A stretch of 64,000 bases of DNA, taken from NCBI GenBank assembly GCA_966250015.1, contig CBINFS010000001.1:232065-296064 (forward strand). Direction: 5' to 3'. The position numbers and the translations under genes are program-made. The stretch comes from CBINFS01 sp966250015 (GTDB lineage Bacteria > Bacteroidota > Rhodothermia > Rhodothermales > DASSAV01). The notes below the pieces were generated by a model. The model worked only from the letters and a program-made list of their open reading frames with translations. It had not been told where the DNA came from and did not search any database. This document shows positions 35,517 through 44,774 of this stretch, in pieces (within the stretch, counting starts at the first letter, position 1; every line of letters begins with the position of its first letter).

Positions 35517-36644
35517 CTATCGGCACGGTTGATCGATCTCTGCCGGGCCCTGGCTACGTAAAAAGTGCAGAAGTGGGCTCTCAGTCTCGTCCAGGCCAGG
35601 GGTTGGTGCCTGCTTTTCGCAATCGCGCCACAATTGGAGGAAGGTGCCGTTTTCGTATGCGGACACCAGCGCCGGATGGATGTAGTACTGACGGCAAACC
35701 GTGGTGGTATTTCCGAGCTCGGCAGAAACCCGTTTGACCATCGCGACGAGGTTTCTTTTCAGGTCTTTTTCTGAGTCCGGAAGCCCGATCTCGCATAAGA
35801 AACGGGCCGCTCGCACCGTGCCGCCCCAGGTGCGGAAATCCTTAGCCGTCAGGTCTCTGCCCGTCGTTTCTTTTATGTAGGCATTTACGTCGGATGACCC
35901 GATCGTGCGTCGCGTCCCGTCGCTTTCATAATACTGGAACAGCTCGTACCCCGGGACGTCGCGGCAGCTTCGTACGATCCGGGCAAGCCTTTCGTCGTCG
36001 AGCTGGATCGTGTGCTTTTTCCCGCTTTTGCCCTTGAACGAAAAGGTGCAGGATTCGCCCGTGATCTGAACGTGCTTGTCCCTGAGCGTCGTAAGCCCGT
36101 ACGATTGATTCTCTTTCGCGTAGGCGTCATTTCCGATCCGGATGAGGGTGCGGTCGAGGAGGGTCAGCACGGTGGCGAGTACCTTGTCGCGGGAGAGGCC
36201 TTTCAGGCGAAGGTCGTGTTCAGCTCGTGCCCGAAGCTGCGGCAGGGCCTCACCGAAGGAGACCATGCGGTTGAATTTGGTCTCGTTTCGGACGCGCTCC
36301 CATTCGGGGTGGTAGATGTACTGCTTGCGGCCTTTTTCGTCCCGGCCCGTCACCTGAAGGTGCCCTTCCGGGTCCTCGCAGATCCACACGTCGGTCCAGG
36401 CTGCCGGGATGACCAGCTCCGCGACACGCGCCCGCAGGGATGGGTCTCTGACGCGATTGCCCTCCGGGTCGAGGAGGACAAACCCTCGACCGTGCCGCCT
36501 GCGTCTGAACCCCGGCTCTTCGTCTGATACGTACCGCAGACCGGCGAGGCGTGCCGAAAACTCCGGGTGAGCGGCCGAACCGATTCCCGCCTGTCCGTCT
36601 CCCTCAGGACTCATCCTGTACTTTTCAAAAGTGGCGTTCGACAT
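35517..36644 (-). CDS. DNA topoisomerase IB
   Basis: A 375-residue poxvirus-like type IB topoisomerase that relaxes supercoils by a 3'-phosphotyrosine intermediate. RLAGLRYVSDEEPGFRRRR, VWICEDPEGHLQVTGRDEKGRKQYIYH and KFNRMVSFGEALP are family signatures. Active-site elements include LIRIGNDAYAKENQSYGLTTLRDKH, FSFKGKSGKKH, KDFRTWGGTVRAA and the terminal Tyr in CRQYYIHPALV. It starts at the ATG at 36644, which overlaps the stop of the upstream SDR gene (TGATG), so translation is coupled. Bacterial TopIB genes often sit with stress-response genes. Confidence 0.93.
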   Translation of the reverse strand: MSNATFEKYRMSPEGDGQAGIGSAAHPEFSARLAGLRYVSDEEPGFRRRRHGRGFVLLDPEGNRVRDPSLRARVAELVIPAAWTDVWICEDPEGHLQVTGRDEKGRKQYIYHPEWERVRNETKFNRMVSFGEALPQLRARAEHDLRLKGLSRDKVLATVLTLLDRTLIRIGNDAYAKENQSYGLTTLRDKHVQITGESCTFSFKGKSGKKHTIQLDDERLARIVRSCRDVPGYELFQYYESDGTRRTIGSSDVNAYIKETTGRDLTAKDFRTWGGTVRAARFLCEIGLPDSEKDLKRNLVAMVKRVSAELGNTTTVCRQYYIHPALVSAYENGTFLQLWRDCEKQAPTPGLDETESPLLHFLRSQGPAEIDQPCR

Positions 36645-37507
36645 CAACCCCCCACCATTCTTCCGCCGTTCGGGTGCAGCGTCTGGCCGGTGATGTACGA
36701 GGCGTCTTCCGAGGCCAGGAATACGTAGCATGGTGCAACTTCCTCAGGCTGCCCCGGCCTGCCCATCGGCGTGTTTTTCCCGAATGCTTCGACCTTCTCC
36801 GGCGGAAACGACGCCGGAATGAGCGGTGTCCAGATGGGTCCCGGCGCAACGGCGTTGACCCGGATGTTTTTGTCGGCGAGGTTCTGGGAGAGTGCCCGGG
36901 TGAATGCCAGGATGGCTCCCTTCGTCGACGAATAGTCGATCAGGGTTTCGTTTCCCTGGAACGCAGTGACCGAGGTGGTATTGATGATCGAGCTGCCCTC
37001 CTTCATGTGCTCGAGAGCAGCCTGGGTCAAAAAGAACATTGAGTAGACGTTCGTCCGGAACGTCTTTTCGAGCTGCTCTTCGGAGATGCCTTCCAGCTCT
37101 TCCTGGACGTATTGTACGGCCGCATTGTTGACCAGTACATCCAGCCTGCCGAACTCGTCGACAACCTGCTGGACGAATTGCCGGCAGAACGACCGGTTTC
37201 CGACGTCGCCCGGAACGAGCAGGCAGCGGCCCCCCTCTTCCTCCACCATTTTCCGGGTTTCAGCGGCGTCCTCGTGTTCGTTCAGGTACCCGATGGCCAC
37301 ATCGGCCCCTTCGCGTGCGAAAAGCACGGCAACCGAGCGGCCGATGCCGCTGTCCCCACCCGTGATGATGGCGACCTTATCCTTCAGCTTTCCCGAGCCG
37401 CGGTAGTACGGCGCCTCCGATTGCGGCTTCGGCGTCATTTCGCCTTCAAATCCGGGTTGCTGTTCCTGTTGCTGTGGTGGTAGCTGTTCCGGTCGTTCCG
37501 TTGGCAT
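36644..37507 (-). CDS. SDR oxidoreductase, YghA/general-stress-protein-39 type
   Basis: A 287-residue short-chain dehydrogenase. The first 40 residues are a Gln/Pro/Glu-rich leader ending PYYRGSGKLKDK, typical of the YghA/YhdF branch. The NAD(P) motif is TGGDSGIGRS, the NNAAV motif follows, and the catalytic set is Ser in TTSVTAF, Tyr-x-x-x-Lys in YSSTKGA. These enzymes reduce small aldehydes or ketones and are often stress-induced; the substrate is unknown. It is the first gene of a coupled pair with topoisomerase IB. Confidence 0.9.
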   Translation of the reverse strand: MPTERPEQLPPQQQEQQPGFEGEMTPKPQSEAPYYRGSGKLKDKVAIITGGDSGIGRSVAVLFAREGADVAIGYLNEHEDAAETRKMVEEEGGRCLLVPGDVGNRSFCRQFVQQVVDEFGRLDVLVNNAAVQYVQEELEGISEEQLEKTFRTNVYSMFFLTQAALEHMKEGSSIINTTSVTAFQGNETLIDYSSTKGAILAFTRALSQNLADKNIRVNAVAPGPIWTPLIPASFPPEKVEAFGKNTPMGRPGQPEEVAPCYVFLASEDASYITGQTLHPNGGRMVGG

Positions 37508-37679
37508 GGTCTTTCGAGCCTATTTTATTGATAATGAACCTTTTGCGGTCCCGTATTAATCCCGGCTCTTCCAACGCGTTTCGCCCGGTTACGCAATCAT
37601 TACGGCTGGAGCGGTGGTATTTAAAGTTCGTCGTATTCCAGTAGGGTCGAGCAGTGATACCATGGCTGCATAAACGAAG

Positions 37680-37706
37680 AAAGGCACCCTGGGGGAGGGT
37701 GCCTTT
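37680..37706 (-). terminator. Intrinsic terminator of the sigma-factor gene
   Basis: AAAGGCACCCT and AGGGTGCCTTT form an 11-bp perfect stem with a 5-base loop, about 30 bases past the stop; the minus strand continues with T-rich sequence. Confidence 0.82.
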
Positions 37707-37736
37707 CAAATAAGCTTACTTGTACAATGCCGGCGT

Positions 37737-38576
37737 TTAGCCGATGTGCATCTGGAGCTCTTCGCGGCGGTGTTTCTGCCGCAGCTTGCGGAGTGCTTTC
37801 TCCTTGATCTGGCGAACACGTTCGCGTGTCAGGCCGAACCGTTGGCCGATCTCTTCGAGCGTCAGCGGATGCTCACGGCCGATGCCGAAGTACAGGCGCG
37901 TGATCTCGGCCTCTCTTGGATGCAGCATGCTGAGTGCACGCTCGATGTCGATCTTGAGCGACTCGTCGAGCAGCATCTCGTCGGGCGAGGTGTCCTCGTC
38001 GTCGGGAAGCACGTCGAGCAGGCTATTGTCGTCGTCGTCGTTGAACGGGGCGTCCATCGAGAGATGCCGTCCCGTGTGCTGCATGGCTTCACGAACCTTT
38101 TCGACGTCGATGTCGAGCTCTTTGGCGAGCTCTTCGATGTTCGGTGCGCGCTCGTGCGATTGGGCCAGCTTGGCGCTGGTTTTCCGGATCTTCGAGATGG
38201 TACCGATCCGATTGAGCGGCAGACGGACCACCCTGCTCTGTTCGGCGAGAGCCTGCAGGATGGCCTGACGAATCCACCAGACGGCATAGGAGATGAACTT
38301 GAAGCCGCGCGTTTCGTCGAAGCGTTGCGCCGCCTTAATCAGCCCGTAGTTTCCTTCATTGATCAGGTCAGCCAGGCTAAGGCCTTGCCCCTGGTACTTT
38401 TTGGCTACTGATACCACGAAGCGAAGGTTGGCACGCGTCAATCGGTGGAGGGAATCCTGGTCGCCCTGCTTGATACGACGCGCCAGCTCGACTTCCTCGT
38501 CTGGCGTCAATAGCGGGATCTGGCCGATCTCTTGCAGATACTGATCCAGCATCCGCTGCTGGCGTGGGACATACAT
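37737..38576 (-). CDS. rpoD: RNA polymerase housekeeping sigma factor, Bacteroidota type
   Basis: A 279-residue sigma70 of the short Bacteroidota form: region 1.1 and the non-conserved insert of proteobacterial RpoD are absent. Region 1.2 begins LDQYLQEIGQIPLLTPDEE; region 2 has LTRANLRFVVSVAKKYQGQGLSLADLI and GFKFISYAVWWIRQAI; region 3 has RLPLNRIG; region 4 has GREHPLTLEEIGQRFGLTRERVRQIKEKALRKL. An acidic spacer (NDDDDNSLLDVLPDDED) separates regions 3 and 4. Its form is one of the strongest taxonomic clues in the window. It recognises the -7/-33 promoters of this phylum. Confidence 0.95.
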   Translation of the reverse strand: MYVPRQQRMLDQYLQEIGQIPLLTPDEEVELARRIKQGDQDSLHRLTRANLRFVVSVAKKYQGQGLSLADLINEGNYGLIKAAQRFDETRGFKFISYAVWWIRQAILQALAEQSRVVRLPLNRIGTISKIRKTSAKLAQSHERAPNIEELAKELDIDVEKVREAMQHTGRHLSMDAPFNDDDDNSLLDVLPDDEDTSPDEMLLDESLKIDIERALSMLHPREAEITRLYFGIGREHPLTLEEIGQRFGLTRERVRQIKEKALRKLRQKHRREELQMHIG

Positions 38577-38763
38577 AGGCCTATCAGCGATTTTATTGTA
38601 GCAGTTTTTCCGTATGAACAGGAGTGGTAACGTTCACTGATTGGGGTGCACGATCAACTGATCAGATGATTAACCCTTTTGGTCGTTCGGCTGTGTCCCC
38701 CACGCATGAGAGACGTCCGAAGTTCCAATTCATTTGATAATTCAAGGATCTTTATCCACGGAA

Positions 38764-40314
38764 TTATCTATCGTTTCCGACCAAAGCCAAAACTCCGTCC
38801 GCTACATTACGTTCCTCGCTTAAACGCGGTACTTTCGTCTGGCCGCTCAGTTTTCCGCGTGTATTCTTTATCCAGCGGTAGAATGTTCCCTCCGGGAGGA
38901 CGACGATTTCGGGCATTTCAAACGCGCGAGCCTCCCGGCGGATCTGATAGTGCCGGTTAACCTTTTGGAGGTGATCGTCTACCGCCTGTGCAAACTGCTG
39001 GAGATCGGCCGGGGGGTTCTCAAACTCGATAAGCCACTGGTGAGCCGGCATACGGTCCGGCTCAAAAGCACGCGGCGCCACGTGGAAATTGAGGACCTGA
39101 GCCCCGGTAACCTCGCACGCGTGGAGGATGGCAGCCCTGGCCTCCTCGCTGAATACCGCCTCGCCGTATTTGTCGATCATTTCGCTCGTCCGGCCCGCTA
39201 CGATGATTTTGTGCGGGGACGTGCTCGTAAACCGGATGACGTCGCGCACGGCATACGACCAGAGCCCGCTGCACGTCGTGACGTACATGGCGTACCGGAC
39301 GTCCGGTTCGACGTCCCGGATCGTGTATCGCCTGGCGCCTTCACGGTTCAATTCGTCCATCCGCACGAACTCGAAGAAGACGCCGTTGTCCAGGTGCAGG
39401 AGCAGCGAGGGGTCGTCGAGGTCGGACTGGAAGGCAAAAAATCCTTCCGACGCCCCGTACGTTTCGACGTAGTGAAGGTCCGGCTTTCCGATCAGGGAGT
39501 CCAGCAGTGATCGGTAAGAGCTCAGGGCAACCCCGCCCGACATGAATACCTGCAGGTTAGGCCACACCTCACCGACTGTGCTGACGTTCCGGTTGTTAAG
39601 CATGTTGTAGCGCTCGATGAGCAGCTTGAAAAACACCATCGCCCAGGAGGGCACCATGACGATCAACCGGATGTCCATGCCGATTGTCCGCTCGACGATG
39701 GCTTCAAGCTTGCGTTCCCAATGTGGCAGGAACGCAATTTCGTTGGGTACGGCCTGATAGAGGCCTTGGAAGAAGGAAGGCGCGTGCTCGGCCTGAAGGC
39801 CGCTGACCTCGCCGACCATAATCTCGCCGTACGACGTGTCCTTCTCGATTCTTCCGGGTAAGGTCAGGTGTTTTCCGAAGAGAAAGGACGGATTACCCGA
39901 CGCTGCCAGATAGTTCAGCCCGACGCCGATGCTGAACGCATTGTTTTCGGCGAGCATGTCGGTACTCACTGGGATTAGCTTCCCGGACGAAGCAGTGCCG
40001 CTGGATACGGCGAAATGGGCGAATTTTCCCGGCCAGAAGACGTCCGCAGCGCCCCGGCGCACCCGGTCGATGTCCGTGCGGAAGTGTTCGTAATCGTGCA
40101 GCGGAACGCGCTCCTGATAGGCCGATATGACGTCCTCCTGTCGTGCAAGCTCTTCAAAACCGAATCGCCGCCCCCATTCCGTGCCCGCACTACGCCTGAG
40201 CAGACGGCGTAGCAATTCGGCCTGTGTGCGAACGGGATGGGTGACAAACCGCCTTATTTTGCGGTAAGGGCCAAAAGGGGCGAGCCGAACGACCTGGCTC
40301 AGGAGTTCACACAT
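38764..40314 (-). CDS. GH3 auxin-responsive-promoter family protein (acyl-adenylating fold)
   Basis: A 516-residue protein of the GH3 family, part of the ANL adenylating superfamily. Plant members adenylate a carboxylate and conjugate it to an amino acid. FAVSSGTASSGKLIPVS is the ATP-binding loop, FMSGGVALSSYRSLL and VETYGASEGFFAFQ follow, and YAVRDVIRFTS with IIVAGRTSEMIDKYGE forms the hinge and C-terminal lobe. Bacterial GH3 proteins are widespread in Bacteroidota but their substrates are mostly unknown. It appears monocistronic. Confidence 0.92.
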   Translation of the reverse strand: MCELLSQVVRLAPFGPYRKIRRFVTHPVRTQAELLRRLLRRSAGTEWGRRFGFEELARQEDVISAYQERVPLHDYEHFRTDIDRVRRGAADVFWPGKFAHFAVSSGTASSGKLIPVSTDMLAENNAFSIGVGLNYLAASGNPSFLFGKHLTLPGRIEKDTSYGEIMVGEVSGLQAEHAPSFFQGLYQAVPNEIAFLPHWERKLEAIVERTIGMDIRLIVMVPSWAMVFFKLLIERYNMLNNRNVSTVGEVWPNLQVFMSGGVALSSYRSLLDSLIGKPDLHYVETYGASEGFFAFQSDLDDPSLLLHLDNGVFFEFVRMDELNREGARRYTIRDVEPDVRYAMYVTTCSGLWSYAVRDVIRFTSTSPHKIIVAGRTSEMIDKYGEAVFSEEARAAILHACEVTGAQVLNFHVAPRAFEPDRMPAHQWLIEFENPPADLQQFAQAVDDHLQKVNRHYQIRREARAFEMPEIVVLPEGTFYRWIKNTRGKLSGQTKVPRLSEERNVADGVLALVGNDR

Positions 40315-40660
40315 CTGTCCCGAACACCGAACTGATAGGGTGACTGACGTAAAGACGCCGTATATGGGGTATCCCGACTACGGTAGAAAAACCAATAAAC
40401 GCGAAAATGTAACGCAACGCCGTTCACCTGAGCGACTCCCAAAGGTTCCTTTCACGTTTTTTCGCACTGCCGGTATTTCGCTACGATTTCCCGCCTAGCC
40501 GGTAGAGTACTGCCTTTCGATGGGACGCAAACGCCCTACCATATCACGTGTACCTGTCACCCACTCGGACACGTAAAACTACCAACGTGCCGTTTACTTC
40601 CTCTGCACGCCATTATTAGCCGTTTGGCGTGGACGCCTTAGAAAGGCGGGACCGGACGTG
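40315..40660. other. Gene-free stretch between GH3 and DinB genes
   Basis: About 345 bases with no convincing ORF, hairpin with T-run, or repeat. It is probably the upstream region of the GH3 gene. Confidence 0.4.
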
Positions 40661-41155
40661 TCATCCCTGCCAGGGCTCGTCGGCAGTAGGTCCGTAAATC
40701 GACGGCACCGGTACGTCCCGCAGACGCAGGTAAACGGTCATCTGGCCGCGATGATGGCTCAAATGGCTGATGTGCTGACGAATTACCGCAACGCGGGGCA
40801 GTGTAAACAGCGCCTGTCCTTTCAACTTCAGCGACCAGGGCACCTCGTAATCGGCGTCCGTCGCCGCTTGAATCGCCTCGCGAGATTTCCGAACGTTTTC
40901 GTCAAAGGTGTTGAGCAGCGTTTCCGTGCTTTCGTTGGTGTAGCCGCCTCCGGCGGTAAGCTCCAGATCGGTGGTGGTCAGGGTCATGCCGATCCAGCCG
41001 GGCATTCGGGCAATAAGCTGCGCCAGGTGTGCGATGGAGAAAGATTTAGGATGAGGCTTCCAGTCGGGGTTGTCGTCAGGTACGCGTTCGAGGACGCGAC
41101 GCGTGGCGGCCATTTCCTGGTCAAACTCGGGTAGCAGGGTTTCAGATATGCTCAT
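40661..41155 (-). CDS. DinB/YfiT-family putative metal-dependent protein
   Basis: A 164-residue four-helix protein of the DinB superfamily. The three metal-binding His positions are visible: FSIAHLAQLI, and the two in RQHISHLSHHRGQMTVYLR. The protein ends soon after the conserved VPSIYGPTADE. Relatives include thiol-dependent transferases such as bacillithiol S-transferase, but many have no known role. No signal peptide. It is alone between two gene-free stretches. Confidence 0.9.
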   Translation of the reverse strand: MSISETLLPEFDQEMAATRRVLERVPDDNPDWKPHPKSFSIAHLAQLIARMPGWIGMTLTTTDLELTAGGGYTNESTETLLNTFDENVRKSREAIQAATDADYEVPWSLKLKGQALFTLPRVAVIRQHISHLSHHRGQMTVYLRLRDVPVPSIYGPTADEPWQG

Positions 41156-41496
41156 AATCGGTGCTCCTCCTTGCTGTTAAACGACGTCAAACAATTCTAT
41201 GCGGCCTCAAATGTACACATACAGTGGCCAATGCCCGGGAAGACAATGCCAATATACATTACCGGTGCTATCGCGAAGCATCTCCGACACAGGTTTGTTA
41301 CCCGGTTCTTCCGAGGCAAAAGGGTAAGACCTGCTTTTCCCGCTTTGATCCTGAGGAGCGTTACCGGGCATCCAACTGAGCGGCTTCTTGAGTGTACTTT
41401 CATTATACAATACCTTCAAAATGAAGCCGGCAGCGTGCAAGAAAGCCCCCTAAAGTTTATCCGGGTTCCATTCCCGGAACATGACTCTTTGTAATC
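41156..41496. other. Gene-free stretch between DinB gene and lipoprotein gene
   Basis: About 340 bases in a divergent gap. No credible small gene, RNA fold or repeat was seen; it should carry promoters for both flanking genes. Confidence 0.4.
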
Positions 41497-41988
41497 ATGA
41501 GATACTCGAACATAGTCCCCCTCCTGTGTTCAATCGGACTCCTCTTCCCCATTGCCGCGTGCGATAGCACAGAGGATGATGGCATGGTCGTAGTTGAAAC
41601 CGTCGTGGATCAGGTCGTTTACCAGCCCGGGGATACCGTGGTCGTGACCATCAGCAACGTTGGGAGACCGGAGCTCGTCTTCGTAGGTGCTTGCGATGAC
41701 GGAAGTGTGGCTGCATTCCTCATGACGTTTGACGGCGACGAAGCTTCAGGATACTCTTTGGCTTCAACAGAGGTGGCGTCGTGTGACACTATCACGAAGA
41801 CGATTCCTCTCGAGCCCGGAGCGCAGCTCGTCCAGCGTTTCCCCATCACGCTTCCAGCCTCGGAGAACCGTTCACCGACGACACAGTACGTGCTCTGGTT
41901 TAACGTCTACGACGTCGAAAGCCCACCAATCCCTTCGCGAATCTTTACCAACAGCCAGTCGAACGTCTTCCGGATTGACGCGCCCTGA
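41497..41988 (+). CDS. Small exported lipoprotein, immunoglobulin-like
   Basis: A 163-residue protein with a lipoprotein signal and lipobox PIAAC (Cys about 22), then an acidic linker STEDDG. The mature domain is all-beta: VYQPGDTVVVTISNVG, FPITLPASE and YVLWFNVYDV suggest an Ig-like or BsuPI-type sandwich. Two internal Cys (in GACDDG and ASCDT) could form a disulfide. No function can be assigned. It precedes folP by about 165 bases. Confidence 0.78.
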   Translation: MRYSNIVPLLCSIGLLFPIAACDSTEDDGMVVVETVVDQVVYQPGDTVVVTISNVGRPELVFVGACDDGSVAAFLMTFDGDEASGYSLASTEVASCDTITKTIPLEPGAQLVQRFPITLPASENRSPTTQYVLWFNVYDVESPPIPSRIFTNSQSNVFRIDAP

Positions 41989-42154
41989 TCGGTGGGTTGG
42001 CGAGGATCAGCAGTTCGTCATGCGGTTAGGGCATCCGACGTTACGTGACGTCGTATCGCGCCGTTTGTAACGGCGCCATGGATCAGGTACGATTCCCCGT
42101 CGTTAACGAGACTCTTCACGGTTACCACGTCACGACCTCGGCCGATCGTACATC

Positions 42155-43090
42155 ATGTTGCTGCCGCCTTCACACACGTCAGAAGCTTTCGACGGGGACC
42201 GGTTCGTCCTGGATTGCCGGGGAAAGCGGTTGGATTGCCGGCCCGGCATCCCGGAGGGCGCCCACGTCATGGGTATTTTGAACGTGACGCCCGATTCGTT
42301 TTCAGACGGCGGGCGGTACATCAGGGTGGACGACGCCCTCAGGCGCGCGGGGGAGATGGTGAAGGAAGGGGCCGCCATCATCGACGTAGGGGGCGAATCG
42401 ACCCGGCCGCGTGGCGCGGTGTATGGCGAAGGCGCGGCTGCAGTACCGGCCGAGGTGGAACGGAAAAGGGTCATACCGGTGATCGAAGGTATAAGGAGCC
42501 GTTTCCCGGAAGTTCTGGTTTCCATCGACACGTACAAGCCGGAGGTGGCGCGGGCGGCGCTCGATGCCGGCGCGCACATCGTAAATGACATCACCGGCCT
42601 GCGATTCGGACCCGAGATGGCAACGATCGCGGCCGAGTACGGGGCTCCGCTCGTCGTGATGCATTCGCTGGGCAAGCCGGGCGCGCTTCCGCACGCCACC
42701 GGCTATCGGGACGTGGTTCAAGAAGTGTACGACGCCCTGAAGACGGCGGTAACGACGGCTGAGCAGGCGGGCGTGGCACACGTCGTTACGGATCCGGGCT
42801 TTGGCTTCGGAAAGTTGCCTGCGGAGAACCTGATGCTCTTGAACCGGGTTGACCGATTCCTTTCATTAGGACGTCCGGTGCTCGTCGGGGTGTCCCGGAA
42901 GAGTACGATCGGCGTGGTGCTGGGCAGCACGGATTCGCCGGTTCCGCCGGAGGGTCGGCTTTTTGGTTCGCTCGGCGCGACGGCCGTGGCCGTCTTGAGG
43001 GGGGCAACGATCGTCCGCACCCACGACGTGCGCCCTACCGTTGAAATGCTTCGCGTTCTTGCGGCTACGGCAACACAAGGCCTTGCTTGA
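42155..43090 (+). CDS. folP: Dihydropteroate synthase
   Basis: FolP joins p-aminobenzoate to dihydropterin pyrophosphate in folate synthesis. The 311-residue TIM barrel shows MGILNVTPDSFSDGG, the pterin-binding IIDVGGESTRPR, VSIDTYKPEVARAALDAGAHIVNDI, VVMHSLGKPG (the usual MHM changed to MHS), TDPGFGFGK, PVLVGVSRKS and the terminal RTHDV. About 25 extra residues lie before the core. The diadenylate cyclase gene follows 45 bases on, an arrangement also seen in other Bacteroidota. Confidence 0.95.
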   Translation: MLLPPSHTSEAFDGDRFVLDCRGKRLDCRPGIPEGAHVMGILNVTPDSFSDGGRYIRVDDALRRAGEMVKEGAAIIDVGGESTRPRGAVYGEGAAAVPAEVERKRVIPVIEGIRSRFPEVLVSIDTYKPEVARAALDAGAHIVNDITGLRFGPEMATIAAEYGAPLVVMHSLGKPGALPHATGYRDVVQEVYDALKTAVTTAEQAGVAHVVTDPGFGFGKLPAENLMLLNRVDRFLSLGRPVLVGVSRKSTIGVVLGSTDSPVPPEGRLFGSLGATAVAVLRGATIVRTHDVRPTVEMLRVLAATATQGLA

Positions 43091-43135
43091 CGTCTACTTC
43101 TCGAATAGTGGTTCTTAATCTGACCTGATTCATCC

Positions 43136-43930
43136 TTGTATCTCTTCGACACCATCCCCGTTCGCATCGTCGATGTGCTCGAGATCGGCATCGTCGCATA
43201 CATCCTGTATAAGCTCTATCAGCTTATGCGGGGTACGATTGCGGTGCAGATCTTTTTCGGGGTGATGGCGCTCTACCTGATGCAGGTCATCGTTACGGCG
43301 GCTGAAATGACGATGCTCAGGCGGCTCTTCCAGTCGGTGAGCGAAGTCTTCGTCATCGCCGTGATCATCCTCTTTCAGCCTGAGATTCGACGGCTTCTGC
43401 TTCTGCTTGGCCAGAATCCGCTCGTACGGCGCCTGGTGAACTCACCGGCTCGCGAGGAACTGATCGCGGAAGTGGTGGCGGCCGTTGAGGAGATGAGCCG
43501 CAAGCACATCGGGGCGCTCATCGCCTTTGAACGCTCGACGGGTTTGAGGAGTTACATCGAGACAGGCGCCCTGCTGCAGGCTCAGGTGAGCCGGGACCTT
43601 CTGGTCACGATCTTTTTCGCTCAGAATCCACTCCACGACGGCGCGGCCATCATTCGAGATCGGCACATCGAGGCAGCCCGATGTATCTTACCAATCTCTA
43701 CCAGCATGCGCCTCAGCCCCCATCTGGGTTTGCGGCACCGCGCAGCAGTTGGATTGACCGAGCAGACTGACGCCTTTGTGGTAGTCGTTTCCGAGGAAAC
43801 GGGCAATATCTCGGTCTCGATGAATGGCGAGCTGATCTCGAATCTGTCGGTGAATGAATTCAGAAACCTGCTCGTCGATGCGTTAGAGGCGAATCCATCG
43901 GTCGAGACAGAGTTGAAGGCGGCCGAGTAG
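43136..43930 (+). CDS. cdaA: Diadenylate cyclase (c-di-AMP synthase)
   Basis: A 264-residue CdaA-type enzyme that makes c-di-AMP from two ATP, controlling potassium and osmotic balance. Three N-terminal membrane helices (about 10-30, 36-56, 66-83) precede the DAC domain. Its active-site motifs are intact: DGA in NPLHDGAAIIRD and RHR in LGLRHRAAVGL. The start is a TTG at 43136; starting at the next ATG would remove the first helix. It sits between folP and pcm with gaps of 45 and 48 bases, so the three are likely one operon. Confidence 0.94.
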   Translation: MYLFDTIPVRIVDVLEIGIVAYILYKLYQLMRGTIAVQIFFGVMALYLMQVIVTAAEMTMLRRLFQSVSEVFVIAVIILFQPEIRRLLLLLGQNPLVRRLVNSPAREELIAEVVAAVEEMSRKHIGALIAFERSTGLRSYIETGALLQAQVSRDLLVTIFFAQNPLHDGAAIIRDRHIEAARCILPISTSMRLSPHLGLRHRAAVGLTEQTDAFVVVVSEETGNISVSMNGELISNLSVNEFRNLLVDALEANPSVETELKAAE

Positions 43931-43978
43931 CGGAGACGCCCGCCGGAAATTACAGATTCGCCAAATCATTACGGCTTC

Positions 43979-44644
43979 ATGGAAGACAGGAAATACCAGC
44001 GTCCTCGGGCCAACCTGGTCGAGGAGCTCCGGCATAAGGGCATCACGGACGAACGGGTGTTGAAGGCCATTGGTACGGTCCCGCGGCATCTGTTTGTCGA
44101 GCCCGCACTGCGCAGCAGGGCCTACGCCGACGAGGCGCTTCCAATCGGCATGAAGCAGACGATCTCGCAGCCGTTTACGGTCGCTTATCAAACGATGCTG
44201 CTCAATCCCCAACCGGGTGAGCGGATTCTGGAAATCGGTACGGGAAGCGGTTATCAGGCGGCCATCCTGTGTGAGCTTGGCGCGCGCGTGTTTTCGGTCG
44301 AACGTCACGCTCCGTTGCTCGATCGGACCCGGCGTTTGCTGGAGACACTCGGGTATCGGGTCGTCACGCGCCTGGGGGACGGCACGCTCGGATGGCCGTC
44401 TTTTGCGCCGTACGACGGCATCCTCGTGACCGCCGGCGCTACCAACATTCCGCCCGCCTTGCTCGAACAGCTCAAAATCGGCGACCAAGAGCACCCGGGC
44501 GGGCGGCTCATCATCCCGATTGGCGACGAGCAGGGACAGGTAATGAATCGCATCACGCGCATTGGACCGAACGACTACGAACGGGAAGAAACCAATACCT
44601 TTCGGTTCGTCCCTCTCGTCGGAGAAGGAGGCGGCGGCCAGTAA
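43979..44644 (+). CDS. pcm: Protein-L-isoaspartate O-methyltransferase
   Basis: Pcm methylates isoaspartate in aged proteins using S-adenosylmethionine, starting their repair. The 221-residue protein has VPRHLFVEPALRSRAYADEALPIG, the active-site QTISQPFTVAYQT, SAM motif ILEIGTGSGYQAAILCEL, and the post-motifs DGILVTAGATNIPPALLEQL and GRLIIPIGDE. The C-terminus ends in a Gly run. It is the third gene of the folP-cdaA-pcm run. Confidence 0.95.
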   Translation: MEDRKYQRPRANLVEELRHKGITDERVLKAIGTVPRHLFVEPALRSRAYADEALPIGMKQTISQPFTVAYQTMLLNPQPGERILEIGTGSGYQAAILCELGARVFSVERHAPLLDRTRRLLETLGYRVVTRLGDGTLGWPSFAPYDGILVTAGATNIPPALLEQLKIGDQEHPGGRLIIPIGDEQGQVMNRITRIGPNDYEREETNTFRFVPLVGEGGGGQ

Positions 44645-44774
44645 GGCGTGCCAGAATACCGAGCGCTCAACGACAAATCCATCAATACCCCTCTGTCCGT
44701 GCTTTAGTTAGCCTTCCGTTGTTCGATACCTCACGGGAGCCTTGAGGCCTCTTACGAATGACGGAACAAATCCA

